The position numbers were made by a program, and so were the translations under genes. This document shows positions 1-5,676 of a DNA stretch of 6,224 nucleotides, piece after piece. The first letter of the stretch is position 1, and every line of letters starts with the position of its first letter. The notes under the pieces were generated by a model. It ran no database searches. It worked only from the letters and a program-made list of their open reading frames with translations, and had not been told where the DNA came from. This stretch comes from Alphaproteobacteria bacterium MarineAlpha10_Bin2 (GTDB lineage: Bacteria > Pseudomonadota > Alphaproteobacteria > UBA828): the NCBI GenBank assembly GCA_002937555.1, contig PTKB01000162.1:1-6224 (forward strand), given 5' to 3'.

Positions 1-177
1 TTGCGCGACATGGCGCCGGACCTGGCCGGTCATTTGGCGCCGGACGGGCTCGCCATCCTGTCGGGGCTGTTGCGGCGCCATGAGGAAGGCGTCGACGAGT
101 CCTACCGGAACGCCGGTCTCCGCCTCTTGGATCAAGTTCGGCTGGGAGATTGGTCGACGTTGCTGCTGGCCAATTGA
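1..177 (+). CDS. prmA: Ribosomal protein L11 methyltransferase, C-terminal end (partial)
   Basis: The reading frame is open from the window edge and ends at TGA (175-177), giving the last 58 residues; the gene begins outside the window. The tail has the pattern of the PrmA C-terminus: a helix reading APDLAGHLAPDGLAILSGLL, then a helix with charged residues, then LRLLDQVRLGDWSTLLL, the last strand of the class I SAM-dependent methyltransferase fold. PrmA trimethylates ribosomal protein L11 in the cytoplasm using S-adenosylmethionine. The SAM-binding motifs lie upstream and cannot be seen. I see no lesion in this part. The gene converges on the minus-strand hydrolase gene, with a strong hairpin between them. 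The identification rests on the characteristic tail; another class I methyltransferase is a less likely alternative. Confidence 0.82.
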   Translation: MRDMAPDLAGHLAPDGLAILSGLLRRHEEGVDESYRNAGLRLLDQVRLGDWSTLLLAN

Positions 178-180
178 AGA

Positions 181-208
181 GGCCGGGCGGCAAGCGCGCC
201 GCCCGGCC
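181..208. terminator. Perfect 11-bp GC hairpin between convergent genes
   Basis: GGCCGGGCGGC (181-191), loop AAGCGC (192-197) and GCCGCCCGGCC (198-208) form an uninterrupted 11-bp stem with a 6-nt loop. It begins 3 nt after the prmA stop and lies 23 nt beyond the end of the minus-strand hydrolase, so it could end transcription from both sides. There is no clean T-run on the plus-strand side (ATTCAAAAAAG follows). On the minus strand the stem is followed by the moderately T-rich TCTTCAATTG. It is therefore not a textbook intrinsic terminator in either direction, but stem strength and position make a bidirectional terminator or 3'-end stabiliser the best reading. Confidence 0.65.
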
Positions 209-231
209 ATTCAAAAAAGAAGACGCTGAGA

Positions 232-1240
232 TTAACCGCCGGAAAGCTCGCCATAGGTCACACGGAGATTCCACCGGTGCAAGGCAGTATTAAACTCGCC
301 GAACGGCGCCAAAGGCGAGTCCGATGGTATGACATAGGCGGCGGGGAGCGGCGTTGCCGTGCAATGTCTGTTCCAGCGTGTGGCCTTGCAGCCGCGCGCT
401 GCGCGCCATCTGCACAAGATCGTTGAGGTAGGCGAGATTACGGCCGAGCGCAGCACCGGTTGTGGGCAACCCGTGGCCAGGAATGATGGTGCGCGCATCA
501 ACGCTCCGCGCGAAGCGAGCGAGCGTTGCGTGATAGTCCGCCGCACCGCCCTCGATGAGAAATGGAATGATGGCCTCGCCGAGCACTAGGTTGCCAGTCC
601 AGGCGGTCCTTGCTTCCGGCACATAGACGACGGTGTCGCCCGGCGTGTTGCCGGCGCCGAAGTGATAGAGCTCGACGACAAGCCCGCCGAGATCGATCCG
701 CATGGTTTCATTGAACGTGATGTCCGGCAGCCGGAGCCGCGTGTCGCGGAGAATGGTGGCGTCATTGTCGACCGCGGCCAACATGAGAATCTTCTCATGC
801 TCGAAATCCTTCATCCGGTCGGCGGTGAGTCGATGCGCGACAATTTGGGTTTCCTCCGGAAAGGCATAATTTCCGAAGGTGTGATCGCCGTGAAAGTTGG
901 TGTTGACCAGATAGAGGATCGGCTTGTCGGTGACCTCGCGCACACGGGCCTGGATCTGGCGCGCCATGGCGCCGTCAATATGGGCGTCGATCACGAGCAC
1001 GCCCTTTTCACCGACCACGAAACCGGAATTGTCGATCGGCGGCTTGTTCGAGACGAGGGCATAGACACCGGGCGCGAGTTCACGCGTTTCGAGCACGGCT
1101 TCGCCCGGGTGGAGCGGCGGCACGGGAAAACCCTCGGCGATGGCGCTCGGCGCCGATTCGGCGCGGGCCGCGGTGAGTTGGCCGGCGCTAAGCAGAACAA
1201 ACGCGCCGATGGCTAATGCAATGATTGCTGAGAATCTTAT
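232..1240 (-). pseudogene. Secreted metallo-beta-lactamase-fold hydrolase, ATA start and 3' frameshift
   Basis: The reading frame is open from an ATA codon (1240-1238) to a TAA at 290 and encodes a secreted MBL-fold protein. Residues 1-26 form a signal peptide (RFSAII..., then VLLSAGQLTAARA with likely cleavage before ES). Metal-site motifs follow: NTNFHGDH (N115, H117, D119, H120), GNTPGDTVVY (N198, D202) and PGHG (H256). The first His of the usual HxHxDH is Asn, and the motif-3 His is also Asn. The only canonical start nearby is GTG at 1123, which would remove the signal peptide. AGGAGG (1251-1246) lies 5 nt before the ATA, so the original start was probably ATG. Near the 3' end the frame goes off: after ...TLHGNAAP it reads nonsense to 290, while the +1 frame gives AAYVIPSDSPLAPF and LHRWNLRVTYGELSGG, a plausible family C-terminus ending at TAA (232-234). 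Removing one G from the run at 343-346 rejoins the frames, for about 335 aa. It probably shares a transcript with the NmrA-like gene 23 nt upstream. Substrate is unknown. Confidence 0.8.
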
Positions 1241-1245
1241 GACTT

Positions 1246-1251
1246 CCTCCT
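1246..1251 (-). promoter_or_regulatory. Shine-Dalgarno AGGAGG that decides the hydrolase start
   Basis: AGGAGG on the minus strand is followed by AAGTC and then ATA. The 5-nt spacing is right for a start codon at 1240-1238. No ATG, GTG or TTG in the frame lies at a suitable distance. The stretch resembles the leader of the upstream NmrA-like gene: both contain CCAACCAA, then GGAG, then TCAT, where the NmrA-like gene completes ATG and this gene has ATA. Confidence 0.75.
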
Positions 1252-1263
1252 TGGTTGGGGCGT

Positions 1264-2382
1264 TTAAGCAATTACTTGCAGAACCGGTGCCGCAGCTTCT
1301 GCATTAGGCAATAAATTGAGCTGCTGACGCTCTGCGGTGGCGCGCCATTCGGCGCTGTCTTGAGACCGGACCGGATTGTTCAGAAGCGGATAGCCACGCG
1401 CGCGCTCCCAGGCTTCCAGGTCCGGCGCCTTGGTCGCCAGCATTTTCATCAGAGAGCCGATAGCGCCAACTTTCGACCCGATCTTGAGCTTCGGGTGAAT
1501 AAGCGATGGGTTGTCGATGTAGCGGCGTGCGATCGATTCAAAATCCTCCGGCGCTCGGCCAGTGACCTCGATCACGTGGTCGGTCGGCCCGCCGGCGGCG
1601 AAGGCACCGTCCCTGATGTCCGCTGCGTAGTACCGCAGGTGGGCGATCTCAAGCAGCGAATATCCCTGGGCAACGGCCGCCTTGCTGAACATCTTGAACG
1701 GGACATCCTTGTAGCTGACCTTGCGTCCCAGAACATGGCCAAGGATCCCGGCAATGTCCTGTGGCGAAACCAACGCGGGTCCTGTCGGTCGGTAGCTCTT
1801 GCCGATGTGATTGGCTGGCTCGGCCAGTACGCCGACCGCAACACGAGCGATATCCTCGTTCGACGGCGGTGCATTGAGGCCGGCGCCGAAGGGCCCCATC
1901 AGCATGCCGAAATGTCTCACCGCCGGCAGGCCCAAGAGATAGATGTAGGCAAATATCCCCGGATTGATATGAACGACGTCGACCGACGGCATCCAGCGAT
2001 AGACCTGGTTGGAAATCCAATGCTCCCGCGTAACGACCGAGGGGTGAGCGGCTTGGGGAGTCCATTGGCTCATCAGCGCGACGACTTCCAGTTTGGCCTC
2101 TTCCGCCGCTATGGCGAATAGCATCGTGTTGTGCAGAAGGTTGAAAGTGAAAGGCGGGCAGTGATAGGCGCGTTAGACGCCAACCATCGACTGTCTTAGA
2201 TCCCGATAATCATACATATCGCCAACAAATAACTCGGCACCGGCAACTTCCAACGCCGTTGCGCGAGCGTCCTTGCGGCGCACAAATGCGCGTACGGGAA
2301 ATCCGCGTTCGAGCAGCTGGTGAACGGCGGCGGCGCTGGTTCGGCCCGTGGCCGCGGTGATGAGAATCTTGGGCTTGGTCAT
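1264..2382 (-). pseudogene. NmrA/YbjT-like NAD(P)-binding protein, interrupted by in-frame TAA
   Basis: This is one gene of 372 codons broken by a single TAA at codon 70 (2175-2173). The start is ATG at 2382, preceded by GGAG (2393-2390) at suitable spacing. Residues 5-20 (KILITAATGRTSAAAV) are the first strand and dinucleotide-binding loop of an extended Rossmann fold. VRAFVRR follows, whose arginines suggest NADP(H). The frame continues without shift after the stop as RAYHCPPF and NLLHNTMLFAIAAEEAKLE, which is where this family has its second-half helix and substrate pocket. Later stretches include VTREHWISNQVYRWMPS, PSNEDIARVAVGVL and FESIARRYI, ending at TAA (1264-1266). If translated separately, the 69-aa N-terminal piece and a 286-aa piece starting at 2124 would each be half a domain. 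NmrA-like proteins are short-chain-dehydrogenase relatives; some are redox sensors and some reductases, so the reaction here is unknown. The hydrolase gene starts 23 nt downstream. Confidence 0.85.
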
Positions 2383-2410
2383 GATAATTCTCCATTGGTT
2401 GGTTGGGTTT

Positions 2411-2436
2411 GAATAAAATGTATATGCAAGTTATTC
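2411..2436. promoter_or_regulatory. Putative MarR operator upstream of the NmrA-like/hydrolase operon
   Basis: The core TGTATATGCA (2419-2428) differs by one base from the perfect palindrome TGTATATACA seen at marR. Outer arms GAATAA (2411-2416) and TTATTC (2431-2436) are exact inverted repeats with the same centre of symmetry, giving a 26-bp dyad. The 14-bp stretch ATGTATATGCAAGT is repeated at marR with one mismatch. The site lies 29 to 54 bp upstream of the NmrA-like start and just past the stop of the membrane-protein gene, in a short AT-rich gap (2383-2442). I do not see a convincing -35 box here. Confidence 0.6.
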
Positions 2437-2442
2437 GCTAAA

Positions 2443-3003
2443 TTATTTCCCCATCGCGGCGGCCTCGATTTGCCGCCGGCCGGCGATCAGGCGTGCTGCG
2501 CGGCGATAAGAAATCGCTTGGGAAATCAGGCCGAACAGCATCGGCAGAACAAACGCCTGGCCAATAAGTGCGGCCGGTAAGTTGGCCAAGTCAGCGCCAT
2601 CCATCAGCGCGGCGAAAACAACGATCGAAGTGTTCACCGAGCCAACGATCAAGCCCATGGCCACGGATCTGAGCGGGATCGCGTGCGACACAGCGGTTGT
2701 TACAAATTTTTCTCGTGGGAGTGCCTGAACGCCGAGCGCATCCAGGTGTGCGCGGCGGATGCCGAGAATTTGCGAAACCGCAACGACGATGAACGGTGTT
2801 GCGTAGACCAGAACAAGCGGAAGAAGTTGCACTTTGCCGCCGCCGAAGACGGCGCCTGATTGATTGGCCAACGTTAGCGCCGTGCCCAAAATTAGTGCCA
2901 CAATTCCGGCTCGGCGAACTACGTTCGCGTTAAGGAACGAAAAAAATGTAGGTTGCTTCGAGACAGCGCGTCGCGCGATCATCCCTGGATATGTGTGTGT
3001 CAT
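2443..3003 (-). CDS. Four-helix inner-membrane protein with NrtS-like repeats
   Basis: The protein has 186 aa, starting at ATG 3003. An in-frame ATG at 3162 is rejected because that extension overlaps the marR coding region and is basic and unlike a membrane protein, while GGAGAAGG (3016-3009) sits 5 nt before 3003. Hydrophobic segments lie at about 31-53, 60-82, 110-134 and 143-167. The first pair (RRAGIVALILGTALTLANQ, SGAVFGG, then LVYATPFIVVAVSQ) resembles the two-helix NrtS nitrate/nitrite transporter family, with its NQ-G motif after helix 1 and a Pro in helix 2. The second pair (SVAMGLIVGSVNTSIVVF, then QAFVLPMLFGLISQ) repeats this plan with the same Pro-containing second helix and SQ ending, so the protein looks like an internal duplication. 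Both pairs end in YRRA or IRRA, suggesting positive cytoplasmic ends. DUF2798-type two-helix proteins are an alternative for the second half. No lesion is seen. Transport of nitrate is only a possibility. Confidence 0.8.
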   Translation of the reverse strand: MTHTYPGMIARRAVSKQPTFFSFLNANVVRRAGIVALILGTALTLANQSGAVFGGGKVQLLPLVLVYATPFIVVAVSQILGIRRAHLDALGVQALPREKFVTTAVSHAIPLRSVAMGLIVGSVNTSIVVFAALMDGADLANLPAALIGQAFVLPMLFGLISQAISYRRAARLIAGRRQIEAAAMGK

Positions 3004-3023
3004 TTCGGCCTTCTCCGTAATAA

Positions 3024-3035
3024 ATGTAGATACAT
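3024..3035. promoter_or_regulatory. Putative MarR operator upstream of the membrane-protein gene
   Basis: ATGTAGATACAT is a 12-bp inverted repeat (arms ATGTA and TACAT around a 2-bp centre). It matches the TGTATATACA core at marR except for one central base. It lies 21 bp upstream of the membrane-protein start, between that gene and the marR stop, in an A/T-rich gap. Its presence suggests the membrane gene can be controlled separately from marR. Confidence 0.55.
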
Positions 3036-3056
3036 CTTTTTTTATAAATAAAAGCT

Positions 3057-3509
3057 TCAGTCCTGTTGTGCGATGTCGGCCGATGTTGCCAATGCGGTCA
3101 GAAATTGCGGCCACTGCTCGTCTCCGAGCCCGGTAACGAACTGCGCCTGCACCTGTCGCCACAAGGGGACGGCTTTGGCGAGGACGCGCTGTCCCGGGGC
3201 GGTGATCGAGACCAGGCGAACGCGTTGATCGCTGTCGCGATCGATCTCGATCCAGTTGTTCTTGAGCAGGGGTTTAAGGTTCCGGGTCAGGGTTGTCCCA
3301 TCCATGCCCAGTATTGCGGCCATGTTGCTTTGCCGAATCTGGCCGCGTTTGTTGAGAACGGAAAGCATGGTGAACTGCGTCGCTCTCAGCCCGGCCGGCC
3401 GCAACGCCCCGTCATAGGCTTGAGTCACCATCCGCGTGGCGCGGCGCAGGTTCGCGCAAGCGCAAACTTGGATGTCCGGAGCATCGGCTATGGTCGGGTT
3501 ACAGTTCAT
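3057..3509 (-). CDS. MarR-family winged-helix transcriptional regulator with N-terminal cysteines
   Basis: The protein has 150 aa, starting at ATG 3509 and ending at TGA (3057-3059). The frame is open further upstream to 3644, but that part overlaps the aminopeptidase start and does not look like a MarR protein. Residues 16-33 (CACANLRRATRMVTQAYD) form the first dimerisation helix, followed by LRPAGLRATQFTMLSVL. The helix-turn-helix lies at about 60-87 (QSNMAAILGMD, TTLTRNLKPLLKNNW), with the wing at 88-102 including DRDSDQR. The C-terminal helix completes the dimer interface. MarR proteins usually repress their own gene and neighbours and are released by small phenolic or electrophilic ligands, or by cysteine oxidation. 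Cys3, Cys16 and Cys18 make a redox or electrophile sensor plausible, but that is inference. Similar operator-like sites lie upstream of this gene and the next two transcription units. Confidence 0.88.
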   Translation of the reverse strand: MNCNPTIADAPDIQVCACANLRRATRMVTQAYDGALRPAGLRATQFTMLSVLNKRGQIRQSNMAAILGMDGTTLTRNLKPLLKNNWIEIDRDSDQRVRLVSITAPGQRVLAKAVPLWRQVQAQFVTGLGDEQWPQFLTALATSADIAQQD

Positions 3510-3515
3510 GAAATA

Positions 3516-3545
3516 TGTATATACAAGTATAATTGTTCCTGTCAA
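3516..3545 (-). promoter_or_regulatory. marR promoter with operator over the -10 box; probably leaderless
   Basis: On the minus strand a perfect -35 box TTGACA (3545-3540) is followed after 18 bp by TATACA (3521-3516), a four-of-six match to TATAAT. The perfect palindrome TGTATATACA (3516-3525) covers this -10 box, so a dimer bound there would block RNA polymerase; this suggests autorepression. A start about 7 bp beyond the -10 falls at or next to the A of the ATG (3509). No Shine-Dalgarno precedes the ATG, which fits a leaderless mRNA. Confidence 0.6.
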
Positions 3546-3587
3546 GCCTAAAAAACGTACGGGGCGAGCGAAAAGGCACAATGGCGC

Positions 3588-3617
3588 TTGAAGCGTGCGT
3601 TCGTGAGCTAGTACAAA
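3588..3617 (+). promoter_or_regulatory. Possible weak promoter of the aminopeptidase P gene
   Basis: TTGAAG (3588-3593) and TACAAA (3612-3617), spaced 18 bp, are each four-of-six matches or better to the -35 and -10 consensus. Transcription would start within a base or two of the ATG at 3625, in agreement with the lack of a clear Shine-Dalgarno. The boxes are imperfect and this is a weak call. The 115-bp divergent gap between marR and this gene (3510-3624) holds no other obvious signal for the plus strand. Confidence 0.3.
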
Positions 3618-3624
3618 TGGCGCC

Positions 3625-5676
3625 ATGCACGACAAAACTCTCACTTACGAAGGCGATGACAATTTAGCCGATCTCCTGCGGACCGCTGGCGTGCCGGCCT
3701 CGCTGGCCGAGGTCAAGGCGCTGCTCGCCGGAATCGCCGCAGCGCCCCGTCCGCTTGACGATGACGACTGGCTGCGCCTGGTTGCGCCCGCCATCGATGG
3801 CGCGCTGCGCGGTCAGCTTGTGGCGCTGCGCGAGACATTGGCGTCGGCGGACGACGGCATCGGCGAAGCGGGCGCCTCGGCGGCGCGCCTTGCGGATTTG
3901 CGCGCGGCGCTCGGGCACCATGGCCTCGACGGCTTCGTGGTGCCGCTTGCCGACGAGCATCAGGGGGAGTATGTCGCCCGGCGCTCGCGCCGCCTCGCCT
4001 GGCTTACCGGTTTCACCGGCTCGGCCGGCATCGCGCTCATTTTGGCCGATAAAGCCGCTCTCTTTACCGACGGCCGCTACACGCTGCAAATCGAGAACCA
4101 AACCGATGGCGCGCTCTATGAGCGCCATCACATCACCGAATCGCCGCCCGCTGGATGGCTTGAGGACAATCTTTCCGCCGGCATGAAATTGGGCTTCGAT
4201 CCGTGGCTGCACAGCGCCGATCAGCGCCGCCGCCTGGGCGAGGCCTGCGCGCGGGCCGGCGCCGAACTCAGCGCTTGCGCCGCCAACCCGCTCGACGAAG
4301 TTTGGCACGCCCAGCCACCGCGGCCCGTGGCGCCCATCGTGCCGCAGGACATTCGCTTCACCGGGCGCGGATCGGCCGAAAAGCGGCGCGAGATCGCCAG
4401 CCAGGTGAAACAGGCAGGCGCGGCGGCGGCATTTTTGAGCGCGCCGGATTCGATTGCCTGGCTGCTGAATGTGCGCGGCGCCGACGTGAAATGCACGCCG
4501 CTGCCTCATTCCTTTGCTTTACTCGAGGCGGACGGCCGGGTGCAATGGTTCGTCGATTCGCGCAAACAGGTCGCGGAACTTTCCGCCCATCTCGGCAATG
4601 AGGTTTCGTCCCAGCCGCCGGATCAACTGGGCGTCGCTCTCGATTCCCTCAGCGCTGCCGGCCAGGCGGTGTTGATCGATCCCGCAGGCGCGCCGGACTG
4701 GGTCGTGCGGCGCCTCAAGCAGGCGGGCGCTACGATCGTCAATAAACCGGACCCCTGCGCGTTGCCGAAGGCGCGCAAGAACGACACGGAATTGGACGGC
4801 ATCCGCGCCGCCCATCTCCGTGACGGCTTGGCGCTGACGCGCTTCCTCTATTGGCTTGCCGCACTAGACGGCTCGGAAGGGGTCACCGAGTTGGTTGCGG
4901 CGGAGAAGCTCGCTGCATGCCGAGACGGCGGCGCGCATTACCGGGGGCCCAGTTTTGACACCATCTCCGGTGCCGCGGCCAATGGCGCCATCGTGCATTA
5001 CCGCGTCACGCCCGAGAGCAACCGGGCGCTCGAAGCCGGCACGCTCTATCTGGTCGATTCGGGCGGTCAATATCTCGACGGCACAACCGATGTTACCCGC
5101 ACCGTCGCCATCGGCGCGCCGACGGCGGAGTATCGCGACCGCTTTACCCGGGTACTGAAGGGTCACATCGCGTTGGCGCGGGCGCGTTTCCCGGTCGGTA
5201 CCACCGGGACCCAGCTCGACAGCCTGGCGCGCCAGTTTCTGTGGCAGGCGGGACTCGATTACGACCATGGCACCGGCCATGGCGTGGGTACCTATCTGAA
5301 CGTGCATGAGGGGCCGCAGCGGATTTCCAAACATACCAGTCAGGCGGCGCTTGAACCCGGCATGGTCGTTTCCAACGAACCCGGCTATTACAAAGCCGGC
5401 GCCTACGGCATCCGCGTCGAGAATTTGGTGACGGTCGTTGCTCTGGCTGGCCTCGAAGGAGCCGATCGCCCGACTCTCGCATTCGAAACGCTGACACAGG
5501 CGCCGATCGACCGCGCGTTGGTGGAAACTGCGCTCATGGACGATGCGGAAATGGACTGGCTAGACGCCTACCACGCCATGGTCCGAGAGCGTCTGACACC
5601 GGAATTGGCGGCGTGGCCGGATGTCGCCGAATGGCTGCAAGGCGCGGCGGCGCCGTTGGATCGCGCCTCCGCCTAG
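3625..5676 (+). CDS. Xaa-Pro aminopeptidase (aminopeptidase P, M24B), XPNPEP1-type
   Basis: This 683-aa metallopeptidase removes an N-terminal residue that precedes proline; with no signal peptide it should act in the cytoplasm on peptides. Residues 1-85 are an extension without catalytic motifs. The first creatinase-type domain begins near 88 (RLADLRAALGHHGLDGFVVP, DEHQGEYV, WLTGFTGSAG). A second creatinase-type domain follows (about 230-390), and the pita-bread catalytic domain starts near 400. All five metal ligands are present: D478 and D489 (LVDSGGQYLDGTTDVTRT), H552 (GTGHGVG), E585 (NEPGYY) and E599 (RVEN). The substrate-binding histidines H458, H548 and H561 are also present. Spacings match human XPNPEP1. 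The tail WLDAYHAMV and WLQGAAAPL is the M24 C-terminal domain. The enzyme appears intact and should be active with two metal ions, usually Mn. Its TAG stop overlaps the minus-strand cytochrome stop (CTAG, 5673-5676). The start ATG 3625 has no good Shine-Dalgarno; a later start is possible. Confidence 0.93.
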   Translation: MHDKTLTYEGDDNLADLLRTAGVPASLAEVKALLAGIAAAPRPLDDDDWLRLVAPAIDGALRGQLVALRETLASADDGIGEAGASAARLADLRAALGHHGLDGFVVPLADEHQGEYVARRSRRLAWLTGFTGSAGIALILADKAALFTDGRYTLQIENQTDGALYERHHITESPPAGWLEDNLSAGMKLGFDPWLHSADQRRRLGEACARAGAELSACAANPLDEVWHAQPPRPVAPIVPQDIRFTGRGSAEKRREIASQVKQAGAAAAFLSAPDSIAWLLNVRGADVKCTPLPHSFALLEADGRVQWFVDSRKQVAELSAHLGNEVSSQPPDQLGVALDSLSAAGQAVLIDPAGAPDWVVRRLKQAGATIVNKPDPCALPKARKNDTELDGIRAAHLRDGLALTRFLYWLAALDGSEGVTELVAAEKLAACRDGGAHYRGPSFDTISGAAANGAIVHYRVTPESNRALEAGTLYLVDSGGQYLDGTTDVTRTVAIGAPTAEYRDRFTRVLKGHIALARARFPVGTTGTQLDSLARQFLWQAGLDYDHGTGHGVGTYLNVHEGPQRISKHTSQAALEPGMVVSNEPGYYKAGAYGIRVENLVTVVALAGLEGADRPTLAFETLTQAPIDRALVETALMDDAEMDWLDAYHAMVRERLTPELAAWPDVAEWLQGAAAPLDRASA

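Noticed and set aside
337..357. Programmed ribosomal frameshift in the hydrolase gene
   Set aside because: I see no heptameric slippery sequence, stop-codon context or stimulatory Shine-Dalgarno; a single-base indel in a short G run is simpler, especially with the start codon also lost.
662..1216. Plus-strand open frame of 184 codons
   Set aside because: It is antisense to the hydrolase gene, has no recognisable domain and is the expected shadow of a GC-rich gene.
1360..2121. Plus-strand open frame of 253 codons
   Set aside because: It lies opposite the NmrA-like gene, whose sequence is clearly family-like; the plus-strand product is rich in Arg and His without motif.
1264..2382. Two separate genes (2173-2382 and 1264-2124)
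   Set aside because: They are in the same frame, separated by one stop codon, and together make one Rossmann-fold protein; each alone is half a domain.
3617..3626. Palindrome ATGGCGCCAT at the aminopeptidase start
   Set aside because: GGCGCC occurs many times in this GC-rich window and the symmetry has no further extension.
3664..4509. Minus-strand open frame of 281 codons
   Set aside because: It is antisense to the N-terminal half of aminopeptidase P and shows no domain or start signal.
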